Assembly (NCBI RefSeq): GCF_018998565.1
Contig: NZ_JAHNZO010000014.1
Location: 1-64,000 of the forward strand
DNA: 64,000 nucleotides
Source: Paenibacillus oleatilyticus
GTDB taxonomy: Bacteria; Bacillota; Bacilli; Paenibacillales; NBRC-103111
Reading direction: 5' to 3'
The notes below the pieces were generated by a model. The model worked only from the letters and a program-made list of their open reading frames with translations. It made no database searches and was not told the DNA's origin. Shown here piece by piece: positions 49,786 through 58,803 of the stretch. The position numbers and the translations under genes were made by a program. Every line of letters starts with the position of its first letter. Positions within the stretch are counted from its first letter, which is position 1.

Positions 49786-50265
49786 ATGAAAATACCTACG
49801 ACCTTAAAACATAAGCCTGTAGTCGTGTCGGAAAATTATGAGCAGATTGACGGCCGACTCGCTCGAAATACAGATGCAAAAGGCCTTTCTTTAGGATTGG
49901 CCCAGTGGAACGATAGAGGGAAGATTGATATTTCCGCTAAGGTATGGAGATACACGGGCGAAAAATGGTCAAGGCAATCGGAGGAACTGCCTCTTCATCG
50001 CGTTCTTGATTTGTCCATTCTGATTTGTCGGTCCTTGGCGCATTTTCGCGAAGCGTACAGATACGAGCATCTATATGATCCGCAGCAGCCTGTCATCGAC
50101 CGGGTTGGCTTGCAAGGGGATGCCATGACCGTAGCGATATGTACGGACAATGAGAGAATTAATGAAGATATCAAGCTGTTCAGCCAAGCTTTAAGCGAGG
50201 ACGATGAAATGATCGGCGAACGCCTGCGTACATTATCAAGAATATTGAAGGAAATGGGATATTGA
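49786..50265 (+). CDS. DUF6530-like protein, intact copy
   Basis: A 159-residue soluble protein (MKIPTTLKHKPVVVSENYEQ...; LARNTDAKGLSLGLAQWND; SRQSEELPLHRVLDLSI). It resembles the DUF6530 family as I remember it; no function is known. About 80 bp upstream is related to the DNA before the broken copy at 48136, showing a segmental duplication around the MFS gene. GAGGG precedes the ATG. A terminator follows. Confidence 0.65.
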   Translation: MKIPTTLKHKPVVVSENYEQIDGRLARNTDAKGLSLGLAQWNDRGKIDISAKVWRYTGEKWSRQSEELPLHRVLDLSILICRSLAHFREAYRYEHLYDPQQPVIDRVGLQGDAMTVAICTDNERINEDIKLFSQALSEDDEMIGERLRTLSRILKEMGY

Positions 50266-50282
50266 AGAAGATGAAATAAAGT

Positions 50283-50320
50283 AAAAAGCATCGGCCTAGG
50301 CGGCCGGTGCTTTTGTTTTG
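50283..50320. terminator. Bidirectional terminator between convergent genes
   Basis: AAAAGCATCGGCC pairs with GGCCGGTGCTTTT (one G-U), T-rich on both strands. Confidence 0.8.
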
Positions 50321-50335
50321 CGGAAATTCAGGAGA

Positions 50336-51469
50336 TCAGTACTTGATCTTAAGACTTTCTCCGTTAACATATACGCCTTCCGAACGGGTAATCGGCAGCT
50401 TTTGTTCTGCGCTAAAGCCGATTGTTTCTCCGTCCCTTAAAGATACGTTATATTCCACCACATAACCGGAAATGTCGATCAGAAAATCGCGCAGCTCGGC
50501 AGGAGAGGTCTGACTGTCCAGCACTTCGATTTCATCTTTGCCAAAGGATTTCAGCCCGTGGGTATAGCCGTTCATTCCTGTCTCGGTTCCGACCAGACCA
50601 ATGTGAACCAAATTCAACAATGGAAAAGCGTCATCCGATTTCATCATTTCAGCCATTTCCAGAAAAAGCTCCGGTTGAAACACGGTACCGGATGAGTAGA
50701 GCCCAATAGCATTGGGAAGCTTCAAGCAGCTGGCCGCCAGCTTAGTGTAAAGCCTGCCGCTGCCGAGCGGAGAGCCGGATCGGGTAAATACGGCCACAAT
50801 CATTTGGGCGACATGGGTTTTGGTAATGTCCGCGGCTTCTCGCCACAGGTAGTTGCCCTGTGCATAATGCTCCGCCTCTCCGTTCGGTATAGGAGCATCG
50901 ACAAAGCTTAAGGCTGCAGTGAAGCCGTCCACTTCGAAGACAAGGATTCCTTCTTTTTCTTCCTGGGGGTGGCCTTCTCCCTCTGCCGATGAGCAGGAGA
51001 TGTTCCAATCCTGCAGAAGGTGTTCCTTTACCTGATCAAGATCGCACTCCGAAGAGTTCAGCAGAACGAACCCGTTAAAAATGCCGGACCCGGATGAATC
51101 GTCCTGAGATTCCGCGTCGCCTTCTTGTGTTTGTGCAGCCTCAATAGCAGCTGCCTGCTTCATCCAGTACTCGCGGATCATCTCCACCATAGCAATGGCT
51201 TCCTGCTTCGCAGTAGCCGGGTCGTAGGGCTGCATCTCACTGAATATGTGGCCGCAATGCTCCGTATCGGATGGATCTTCATAACCGCCGCAGACGGCAA
51301 GGAGCCACTTGCCAAGCAATGTTTTTTTGTACTTGAATATGTAGTAATGCATGTCATGCAAATCAAATTCTCCTGCGATTTCAATTTTGCTGGGTATTCG
51401 CCCGAGCTCGCGTTCATCCGCTAACCAGTCAATCATGGACTGCATGGCCGCTTGTTGTTGGGCTGTCAT
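50336..51469 (-). CDS. DUF4261-type protein
   Basis: A 377-residue soluble protein. The N-terminal 90 residues contain KIEIAGEFDLHDMHYYIFKYKK. The C-terminal 230 residues (GFVLLNSSECDLDQVKEHL, SFVDAPIPNGEAEHYAQ, HVAQMIVAVF, NAIGLYSSGTVFQPELF) match the DUF4261 family, for which I know no function. AGGAGAGG precedes the ATG. It faces the DUF6530-like gene across a shared terminator. Confidence 0.7.
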   Translation of the reverse strand: MTAQQQAAMQSMIDWLADERELGRIPSKIEIAGEFDLHDMHYYIFKYKKTLLGKWLLAVCGGYEDPSDTEHCGHIFSEMQPYDPATAKQEAIAMVEMIREYWMKQAAAIEAAQTQEGDAESQDDSSGSGIFNGFVLLNSSECDLDQVKEHLLQDWNISCSSAEGEGHPQEEKEGILVFEVDGFTAALSFVDAPIPNGEAEHYAQGNYLWREAADITKTHVAQMIVAVFTRSGSPLGSGRLYTKLAASCLKLPNAIGLYSSGTVFQPELFLEMAEMMKSDDAFPLLNLVHIGLVGTETGMNGYTHGLKSFGKDEIEVLDSQTSPAELRDFLIDISGYVVEYNVSLRDGETIGFSAEQKLPITRSEGVYVNGESLKIKY

Positions 51470-51771
51470 TTTATCCTCTCCTAGTCGAAGTATGCACTCT
51501 ATCCATTGTATATATTACCAAACGGTGGAGCAAATCGGGCTAATAGATTGCTTCCTATCATTATTTCGATTTCACACTTTCAACCTATATTTCCATGACA
51601 TTCCTAGATGTTTCAAGTATAATTCGAATTGGGACCATTTACCTATGCTGTAGAAATTTTTTAAAGGGATGTGACTAGATAATAGATGCCGATCAGTTTT
51701 GTACGAAGTTGTTCCAATGAGAGCGAGCACGAGGAGATCCATCACAACCACCTAGAAAGGATGATAGCGAC
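51470..51771. other. 302-bp intergenic, AT-rich
   Basis: I see no gene, clear promoter or hairpin here, apart from AAAGGATG just before the start at 51772. Confidence 0.5.
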
Positions 51772-54700
51772 ATGTACAGAGTGCTAAAAATGTTTAGACT
51801 GACGATCTTACAATTTTCAATGTTGCTTATGGCGATGCTTTTTATTTCAAATTTTGTGTATGCTTCATCTGACAGTAATTCCAATCAATCGTCTAAGTTC
51901 ATCAATGTTACAGCCGACTATGGAAGATCATTTGCAGTTAAAGCAGATGGGACCGTATGGGGATGGGGGCTGGGTTTGAATGATAAGGGTGAAATGGTAG
52001 GTTATCCGAATCTCATTAAGACCCCTGTAAAAATCCCATATCTGAATAAAATAACGAAAGTTGTAGGTAACAGTTTCCAACTGGCTCTAAGATCAGATGG
52101 TACGGTATGGTCCTGGGGTTATAATGCTGAAGGACAACTAGGTGACGGAACTAATATTTATAAATCTAAACCTACACAAGTAGTTGGTTTACATGATGTA
52201 ATTTCCATATCAGTAGGGAGCCATCATTCGCTTGCTTTGAAATCCGATGGGACAGTATGGACTTGGGGCCTTAATTCACACGGTGAATTAGGCGATGGAA
52301 CTACTGTTAATAGATTTACCCCGGTTCAAGTGAAGGAATTATCAGATGTTACTGCAATCGCAGGGGGATATGAAAAATCAAAAGCAGTCAGGTCAGACGG
52401 AACGGTTTGGGAGTGGGGAGATTTAGTTGACGGTTCTACTTACCAAACTACTCCAAAACAAATTTTAGGGATAGAAAATGTAATAGCTATTGAGAATGGG
52501 TCAAATGCAACAGGCATTAAGAATGGGTCAAATTTAAGTACGCTGGCACTAAAATCTGATGGTACAGTATGGAGTTGGGATGATTATCGTCCAAATCCTT
52601 CCCAAATTTCGAATCTGAACAATATTGTATCTATATCAAATGGGATTGCCTTAAAAGCTGATGGAACTGTTTTGTCGGTTAGACATGACATAATGAATGA
52701 TCAGCTCGTTATCACACCAATAACGATAAACGATGTCGTTTTTATTTCAGGAAGAACATATGATTTTCCGCAGCATGGCTTAGCAATTAAAAAAGATGGA
52801 ACAGTGTGGGCATGGGGAAGCAACTACTGGGGACAATTAGGTGATGGGACACTTGAAGATAAAACCAATCCGGTCCGAGTAAGCTTCCCGAATGATGATC
52901 AACCCGGCTCTCACTTTGTTACAGGCTCTGTATATGGTATAGAAGGCATACCCGTAGAGTATGCTACGGTAACGGCCAGCACATACAACGAATCATGGAC
53001 AGTAACAACGGACACCTATGGAAAGTATGCCCTCTCGGTTCCAACGGGAATCTACAGCATGAAGGTTTTTGCAAATGGATACATGGAAAGTACGAAATCA
53101 AACGTAAATGTAACCTCAAACGTATATGAAACGGCCGATTTTAACTTGGCAGGTTATGGCGGATTTATTAAGTTGGCGTTGAAAGATAGTAACGGCGAGC
53201 CTTTGTCGAATCCTTTTGTATCGATTAAGAAAACGGACAATAGCTTTAGTTATTCCGGCTTAGTTTATGGGAAGACCGAATGGGTGCATCCTTTAAGTGT
53301 CGGAAATTATGATGTTACCATTGGCGACGTTACTCGTCGTAATATTGGTATAGAGCTTAACAAGTTATATGTCTTTGATCCGTCAATCCCTGTTCCGACA
53401 ACGAGTGTAATTCAAGGCAGGGTAAGTGGTGTTGAGGGCCTTCCTGTAGAGCATGCTACGGTTACAGCAAGCACATCCAACCAATCATGGACGGTAACAA
53501 CGGATGTCTATGGCAGATATGCCCTCTCCGTTCCATCGGGAATCTACAATTTGAAGGTTTTCGCAAATGGATACATGGAAAGCTCGAAATCAAACGTAAC
53601 TGTCACCTCAAGTGTGTACGAAGCGGTTGATTTTAACTTGGCAGGCTATGGCGGATTTATCAAATTAATATTCAAAGATAGCAGCGGTAAGCCTATGCAA
53701 AATCCCTTCGTATCGATTAAAAAAACGGATAGTAATTTCAGTTATTCGGGGGCAGTGTTCGGCAAAACCGAATGGGTGTATCCTTTAAGCGCGGGAACTT
53801 ATGATGTTACCATCGGTGACGTTACTCGTCGTAATATCAAGATCGAACTGAATAAGTTGTATGTTTTTGACCCATCCATATTTGGTGTAATTCGAGGCAA
53901 GGTACATGGCATTGAAGGCATGCCCGTGGAGTATGCGACGGTAACAGCGAGCGCCTATAACCAATCGTGGACAGTAACAACGGATGTCTATGGCAGATAT
54001 TCTCTCTCGGTTCCAGTGGGAGCTTACACCTTGAAGACTTCTGCGAATGGTTACGTGGAAAATATAAAATCCAATGTAAATGTAACCTCAAGTGTATACG
54101 AGAATGTCGATTTTAACTTGGTAGGCAACGGCGGGTTTATTAAACTGGTATTTAAAGATAGTAGCGGCAAGCCTTTGCCAAACGCATTCGTATCGATTAA
54201 AAAAACAGATAATAGCTTTGGGTATTCGACGGAAGTTTACGGGAAAACCGAATGGGTATATCCTTTAAGCGTCGGAAATTATGATGTTACCATTGGCGAC
54301 ATCACTCGTCGTAATATAAAGATCGAACATAATAAATTATCCGTTTTTGACCCATCCATATTTGGTGTAATTCGAGGCAAGGTACATGGCATTGAAGGTC
54401 TTCCCGTGGAGAATGCGACGGTAACAGCTAGCACATACAACCAATCATGGACAGTAACCACGGATGTCTATGGCAGATATGCCTTCTCGCTTCCATCGGG
54501 AATCTACACCTTAAGGTCTTCCGCGAATGGTTACATGGAAAGCTGGAAATTCAATGTTAATGTAACCTCAAACGTATATGAAACGGCCGATTTTAACTTG
54601 GTAGGTAGTGGCGGGTTTATTAAACTGGTAATCAAAGATAGCAGTGGCAAGCCTTTGCCAAAAGCATTTGTATCAATTAAAAAAACGGATAGTAGCTTTG

Positions 54701-55827
54701 GTTTTTCAACGGAAGTTTATGGTAAAACCGAATGGGTATATCCTTTAAGTGTAGGAAATTATGACGTTACGATTGGAGATGTTATTCGTCGTAATATCAA
54801 GATCGAATTTAATAAGTTATACGTTTTCGATCCTTCAATCCCTGTCCCAACAACAAGTGTAATTCAAGGCAGGATCAGTGGTGTTGAGGGACTCCCCGTG
54901 GAGTATGCTACGGTAACAGCTAGCACATACAACCAATCATGGACAGTAACAACGGATGTCTATGGCAAGTATAATCTCACGGTTCCATCGGGAATCTACA
55001 CCTTGAATGTTTTTGCAAATGGATACATGAAAAGTTCGCAATCCAATGTAAACGTAACCTCAAATGTATACGAAACGGTTGATTTCAGCTTGGCAGGCTA
55101 TGGCGGATTTGCTAAATTCGTGTTCAAAGATAGTAACGGCAAACCTTTGACCAACCCATTCGTATCGATTCAAAAAACGGATAATAGCTTCAGTTACTCA
55201 GGGATAGTTTATGGAAAGAATGAATGGGTATATCCTTTAAGCGTAGGAACTTATGATTTTACGATTGGCGATGTTACTCGTCGTAATATTAAAATCGAGC
55301 TTAATAAGCTATCCGTCTTTGATCCTTCAATCCCTGTTCCAACAACAAGAGTAATTCAAGGCAAGATACGTGGTGTCGAGGGCCTCCCTGTGGAGCATGC
55401 TACGGTAACGGCTAGCACCTACAACCAATCATGGACAGTAACGACGGATGTCTATGGAAATTATGCACTTTCGGTTCCTTCAGGAGTATACAATTTGATG
55501 GTTTTCGCAAATGGATATGTGGAAAGTTCGAAATCCAATGTAAATGTAACCTCAAATGTATACGAAACGGCTGATTTTAACTTGGTAGGCTATGGCGGAT
55601 TTATTAAATTGGTTTTCAAAGATAGTAACGACAAGCCTCTGACAAACCCATTCGTATCGATTAAGAAAACGGACAATAGCTTTAGTTATTCAGGAGTCGT
55701 TTATGGGAAAACCGAATGGATGTATCCTTTAAGCGAAGGAAGCTATGACGTGACGATTGGTGATGTTACTCGTCGTAATATTAAGATTGAGCTTAATAAG
55801 TTATCCATTTTCAATCCTGCAGATTAG
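51772..55827 (+). CDS. Large secreted RCC1-repeat protein with six carboxypeptidase-regulatory-like repeats
   Basis: A 1351-residue protein. The signal peptide ends near residue 32 (VYASS). Residues about 40-375 hold RCC1-type repeats (SDGTVWSWGYNAEGQLGDGT, DGTVWTWGLNSHGELGDGT and others), predicted to fold as a beta-propeller. From residue 383 come six tandem repeats of about 160 residues. Each has a carboxypeptidase-regulatory-like half (V-I-Q-G-x-V-x-G-V-E-G-L-P-V-E-x-A-T-V-T-A-S, NQSWTVTTDVYG) and a second half (GGFIKLVFKDSSGKP, TEWVYPLSVGNYDVTIGD). No LPXTG, SLH or hydrophobic anchor is seen. Codon use is AT-rich compared with the core genes. Probably a released or loosely bound surface adhesin or sugar-binding protein (inference). 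Confidence 0.85.
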   Translation: MYRVLKMFRLTILQFSMLLMAMLFISNFVYASSDSNSNQSSKFINVTADYGRSFAVKADGTVWGWGLGLNDKGEMVGYPNLIKTPVKIPYLNKITKVVGNSFQLALRSDGTVWSWGYNAEGQLGDGTNIYKSKPTQVVGLHDVISISVGSHHSLALKSDGTVWTWGLNSHGELGDGTTVNRFTPVQVKELSDVTAIAGGYEKSKAVRSDGTVWEWGDLVDGSTYQTTPKQILGIENVIAIENGSNATGIKNGSNLSTLALKSDGTVWSWDDYRPNPSQISNLNNIVSISNGIALKADGTVLSVRHDIMNDQLVITPITINDVVFISGRTYDFPQHGLAIKKDGTVWAWGSNYWGQLGDGTLEDKTNPVRVSFPNDDQPGSHFVTGSVYGIEGIPVEYATVTASTYNESWTVTTDTYGKYALSVPTGIYSMKVFANGYMESTKSNVNVTSNVYETADFNLAGYGGFIKLALKDSNGEPLSNPFVSIKKTDNSFSYSGLVYGKTEWVHPLSVGNYDVTIGDVTRRNIGIELNKLYVFDPSIPVPTTSVIQGRVSGVEGLPVEHATVTASTSNQSWTVTTDVYGRYALSVPSGIYNLKVFANGYMESSKSNVTVTSSVYEAVDFNLAGYGGFIKLIFKDSSGKPMQNPFVSIKKTDSNFSYSGAVFGKTEWVYPLSAGTYDVTIGDVTRRNIKIELNKLYVFDPSIFGVIRGKVHGIEGMPVEYATVTASAYNQSWTVTTDVYGRYSLSVPVGAYTLKTSANGYVENIKSNVNVTSSVYENVDFNLVGNGGFIKLVFKDSSGKPLPNAFVSIKKTDNSFGYSTEVYGKTEWVYPLSVGNYDVTIGDITRRNIKIEHNKLSVFDPSIFGVIRGKVHGIEGLPVENATVTASTYNQSWTVTTDVYGRYAFSLPSGIYTLRSSANGYMESWKFNVNVTSNVYETADFNLVGSGGFIKLVIKDSSGKPLPKAFVSIKKTDSSFGFSTEVYGKTEWVYPLSVGNYDVTIGDVIRRNIKIEFNKLYVFDPSIPVPTTSVIQGRISGVEGLPVEYATVTASTYNQSWTVTTDVYGKYNLTVPSGIYTLNVFANGYMKSSQSNVNVTSNVYETVDFSLAGYGGFAKFVFKDSNGKPLTNPFVSIQKTDNSFSYSGIVYGKNEWVYPLSVGTYDFTIGDVTRRNIKIELNKLSVFDPSIPVPTTRVIQGKIRGVEGLPVEHATVTASTYNQSWTVTTDVYGNYALSVPSGVYNLMVFANGYVESSKSNVNVTSNVYETADFNLVGYGGFIKLVFKDSNDKPLTNPFVSIKKTDNSFSYSGVVYGKTEWMYPLSEGSYDVTIGDVTRRNIKIELNKLSIFNPAD
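52918..55827 (+). repeat. Six tandem about-485-bp coding repeats
   Basis: Units begin at 52918, 53407, 53887, 54367, 54859 and 55351. Each encodes (V/I)-x-G-x-x-x-G-(I/V)-E-G-x-P-V-E. Units joined by DPSIPVPTT are 489-492 bp and those joined by DPSIFGV are 480 bp. Long near-identical stretches make the array prone to expansion and to misassembly. Confidence 0.9.
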
Positions 55828-55925
55828 TCTGACCCCATTCTACGCCGAAACAAGTCTGGGACGAATTGTGGTTTTGCCAAGCCACGATTCGTCTCCATAT
55901 AAATCTTATACAGGAGGTTAAATTC

Positions 55926-56372
55926 GTGTCATCCACCATCTATAAATTGATACCTGAGGATGTACATTTTGTGCCTGAAAAAGCAAACGTAGAGCAAGTA
56001 CGGTCCTATCTGGCCTCCATATTCCCGACCGATAAGATATCGGTAGAGCAATCGGAAGAGATTCAATTCGTCGATCAGGGTGAAAACTTCGTTCAAATCA
56101 CGTGTCCGAGCTGCGACACGGTGATTGAATTAAAATGGTGGCACCAAGCGATGGATAACGCATGGCAAAGCACCTTCAAGGACTTGGACGTGCAGCTCCC
56201 TTGCTGTTCGGCGCATACTACGCTTCACGGCCTTCATTATGATTTCCCGGCAGGATTCTCGCGTCTTATTTTTGTAATCGAGAACCCCGAGGAAGAAGTG
56301 ACAGCAGAGCAGTTGAGAAGGGTTGAACAGCTATTGGGATGCGAAATTCGTATGGTGAATGCTCGTTATTAA
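55926..56372 (+). CDS. Uncharacterised 148-residue protein with paired cysteines
   Basis: The protein has TCPSCDTVIELKWWHQAMD in the middle and QLPCCSAHTTLHGLHYDFP later, so CxxC plus CC/His might bind a metal. The C-terminal half reads FSRLIFVIENPEEEVT. I do not recognise the family. GTG at 55926 has AGGAGG eight bases upstream; the open frame from 55866 begins with unrelated sequence. It stands alone at the right edge of the accessory region. Confidence 0.65.
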   Translation: MSSTIYKLIPEDVHFVPEKANVEQVRSYLASIFPTDKISVEQSEEIQFVDQGENFVQITCPSCDTVIELKWWHQAMDNAWQSTFKDLDVQLPCCSAHTTLHGLHYDFPAGFSRLIFVIENPEEEVTAEQLRRVEQLLGCEIRMVNARY

Positions 56373-56507
56373 CAAGCAAGAAGTCGCAAAAGTCGCAGAG
56401 TAAGCTTAAATTATTGCAGCCAATGTATGTTTTGTTTTTCTCGCTCCTGGCCTGTGGGATGCTATGGAGCATTGCCGCGGCCTTGGCGATCCCCGACAAA
56501 TTAGTTA

Positions 56508-56559
56508 TTGACTAATCACTAATAACATGATACATTTTCATTTAGTTAGTGATTGATAA
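56508..56559 (+). promoter_or_regulatory. Operator-like inverted motifs upstream of the reductase gene
   Basis: TTGACTAATCACTA (56508-56521) and, inverted, TAGTGATTGATAA (56547-56559) form an imperfect dyad just before the gene at 56581. The same motif, TTGATTAATCACTA, recurs at 57560-57573 before the next gene. The nearby TetR gene at 58216 is the likely binder (inference). Confidence 0.6.
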
Positions 56560-56580
56560 ATAACTATTGAGGTGAGACCA

Positions 56581-57537
56581 TTGAACAAAGCAATTGTGAT
56601 AGGTGCAACTGGCGGTACCGGCGCTTCGGTTACGGAGGAACTGGTTAGAAGAGGGATTCGAACGGTCGCCTTCGGGCGATCCCGCGGGAAGCTTGAGCAG
56701 CTCAAGGCCAACCTGGGTAACCCGCATCATTTGACGATTGCCGTAGGCGACGCTTTCCGTCCGAATGACATCATCACGGCTTCGGAAGGTGCGGACGTTC
56801 TGTTTCACTGCGCAAACGTGCCGTATCACGAGATGGTGAGCAAGCTGATTCCGCTGGGCGAATCCGTGATGGAAGCCGCCAACCGGCTTAGACTGAAGGT
56901 AGTCGTGATCGACGGTATCTATCCCTATGGAAGAAGACAGATGGACCGGGCGACCGAGGATCATCCGAAGCAGCCGCATACGAGGAAAGGCAAGATTAGG
57001 CTTGCTTACGAGCGAATGCTCTTCGAAGATCGATGGAGCCAGGCTAAGGTGATGATCGTCCGCTTGCCGGACTATTACGGTCCCACGGCGAACGAGGCCT
57101 CCTATCTGGGCTCTACGCTCGAAGCTATTGCGGCGGGCAAAATGACTTTTTTCATCGGCAATATGCGTGTCCCACGGGAGTATGTCTACTTGCCGGACGC
57201 TGCGTTCATGATTGCGGAGCTCGCTGCCAGGGACGAGGCTTACGGGGAGAACTGGCATATTCCGGGCGCGGGCTTGATCTCGGGCAAGGAAATCGTGCGA
57301 ATTGCCCGGCGAGCAAGCGGGAGCAGCAAACCGGTCATTCCGCTCGGAAGAGGCGGGCTATCCTTGCTTGGCATGGCGGTGCCGGTCATGAAGGAGGTCG
57401 TGGAGATGCTCTATTTGACCGAAGAGCCGCTTGTGCTGAGCGGGGACAAATACAAGCGGTTGATCGGACCGGTGCGGGCGACGTCCTTTGAAGAAGGAAT
57501 CACGAATACGGTGCGCGAGCTGATCAAGAAAAAATAA
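56581..57537 (+). CDS. NAD(P)-dependent epimerase/NmrA-like reductase
   Basis: A 318-residue extended short-chain dehydrogenase beginning MNKAIVIGATGGTGASVTEE, with the Rossmann GATGGTG motif; DGIYPYGRRQ sits where the catalytic Tyr region lies, without a clear Tyr-x-x-x-Lys. It resembles NAD-dependent epimerase or NmrA-type proteins. TTG at 56581 has GAGGTG six bases upstream; GTG at 56572 is an alternative. It is followed by a quinone-reductase-type gene sharing the same operator motif, suggesting a co-regulated redox-stress unit. Substrate unknown. Confidence 0.75.
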   Translation: MNKAIVIGATGGTGASVTEELVRRGIRTVAFGRSRGKLEQLKANLGNPHHLTIAVGDAFRPNDIITASEGADVLFHCANVPYHEMVSKLIPLGESVMEAANRLRLKVVVIDGIYPYGRRQMDRATEDHPKQPHTRKGKIRLAYERMLFEDRWSQAKVMIVRLPDYYGPTANEASYLGSTLEAIAAGKMTFFIGNMRVPREYVYLPDAAFMIAELAARDEAYGENWHIPGAGLISGKEIVRIARRASGSSKPVIPLGRGGLSLLGMAVPVMKEVVEMLYLTEEPLVLSGDKYKRLIGPVRATSFEEGITNTVRELIKKK

Positions 57538-57559
57538 CGTTCATTTTAGCTAAAAGTAA

Positions 57560-57573
57560 TTGATTAATCACTA
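57560..57573 (+). promoter_or_regulatory. Operator-like motif before the quinone-reductase gene
   Basis: TTGATTAATCACTA differs by one base from the copy at 56508-56521. Confidence 0.55.
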
Positions 57574-57594
57574 CCAATATTGGAGGAAAAGGAA

Positions 57595-58164
57595 ATGAAG
57601 CATCTGATTATCTATACGCATCCAAGAAAAAGAAGCTTTAACCATGCGATTCTGGAGACAGTAACAGCAAGCTTACGTCAAGAGGGGGACGAGGTGATCG
57701 TACGGGATCTATACGACATCGGTTTCCAGCCCGTGCTTGGCCCGAGCGAATTGCTCGGCGGGGTGGGAGAGGATGTCGTCCGGGAGCAAAGCTACGTATC
57801 GTGGGCGGAACATGTCATATTCATCTATCCACTATGGTGGACGGGAATGCCTGCTATGCTGAAAGGGTATATCGACCGCGTATTTTCGTACGGATTCGCT
57901 TATAAGTATGACGATGGGGTTCAAGTCGGACTGCTGGCGGGCAAGAAAGCAACACTCATCCATACGCAAAACAAGTCGAGCGAACAATATGAAGCAAGCG
58001 GTATGGGGAATGCGCTGCGTCTTACGATAGATGAAGGAATACTCGCGTATTGTGGCTTTGAGGTAAATCGTCATTTCGTATTCGATTCGATCCTCTCTTC
58101 AACCGTTGAGCATAGGCAGGCATGGCTCGCTCAGCTCTCGGAAACAACTCTATTTCATTCTTGA
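57595..58164 (+). CDS. Flavodoxin-fold NAD(P)H oxidoreductase (quinone reductase type)
   Basis: A 189-residue protein with the N-terminal phosphate-binding strand MKHLIIYTHPRKRSFNHAI, then FIYPLWWTGMPAMLKGYIDRVF and the GLLAGKKATL strand, all typical of the MdaB/KefF/NQO flavoprotein family. It should bind FMN or FAD and reduce quinones or similar electrophiles with NAD(P)H. GGAGG precedes the ATG. It is 57 bp after the epimerase-like gene and 51 bp before the TetR gene. Confidence 0.85.
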   Translation: MKHLIIYTHPRKRSFNHAILETVTASLRQEGDEVIVRDLYDIGFQPVLGPSELLGGVGEDVVREQSYVSWAEHVIFIYPLWWTGMPAMLKGYIDRVFSYGFAYKYDDGVQVGLLAGKKATLIHTQNKSSEQYEASGMGNALRLTIDEGILAYCGFEVNRHFVFDSILSSTVEHRQAWLAQLSETTLFHS

Positions 58165-58215
58165 TTAAATGGTCCGAAAAAGAGTAAGATGGTTTTGCAA
58201 GGAGGAATGCAACCG

Positions 58216-58803
58216 ATGGGAAGAAATAAGGAATTCGATACGACCGTCGTGCTTCGCAAGGCCATGGAGGTGTTCGGACATTACGGATATGAAGGCACTT
58301 CGCTGCAAATTTTGCTTGATGGCTTAGGGATTGCCCGGCAAAGCTTGTATGACACCTACGGTACGAAAAAAGACCTCTTCATCTCCGCAGTCAAGCATTA
58401 CACGAACGAGAAAAGTGCAGCCGTGCTCACGAGACTTGATCGTTCCGGTTCGGTCAAGGCGGCCGTTGCGGATATTTTTCGCGAGATCGCGGCGGTGTTG
58501 AAGGACGAGGCCCGGCGTAAGGAGTGCTTCATCATGCACAGTGCCATCGACCAGGTCCCTCACGTTCCCGAAATCGCCGCGTTCTTCGAGCAAGATGCTT
58601 CCCGATTGGAAGAGGCATTCTATCAGGCATTGGTGCGCGCGTACGAGCAAGGTGAATTAAGCGAACGTCATAGCGATCTGAGGGCGCTTGCCCGCTATTT
58701 GAACCATTCCAGATATTCGCTGACCCAAGCCGCTAAATTGACTTCCGATCCGAAAGTTCTGGACGATATTGTAAAAGTGACGCTTTCTGCGTTGGATTCC
58801 TGA
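58216..58803 (+). CDS. TetR/AcrR-family repressor
   Basis: A 195-residue regulator. The N-terminal helix-turn-helix is MEVFGHYGYEGTSLQILLDG then LGIARQSLYDTYGTKKDLF, with a ligand-binding C-terminal domain. AAGGAGG lies ten bases before the ATG at 58216. It most likely controls the two upstream redox genes, whose leaders share TTGA(C/T)TAATCACTA. A different palindrome lies just downstream of its stop. Confidence 0.85.
   Translation: MGRNKEFDTTVVLRKAMEVFGHYGYEGTSLQILLDGLGIARQSLYDTYGTKKDLFISAVKHYTNEKSAAVLTRLDRSGSVKAAVADIFREIAAVLKDEARRKECFIMHSAIDQVPHVPEIAAFFEQDASRLEEAFYQALVRAYEQGELSERHSDLRALARYLNHSRYSLTQAAKLTSDPKVLDDIVKVTLSALDS

Noticed and set aside
53837..54461. Antisense open frames across the repeat gene.
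   Set aside because: They are mirror images of the repeats, lack ribosome binding sites and have no independent protein character.
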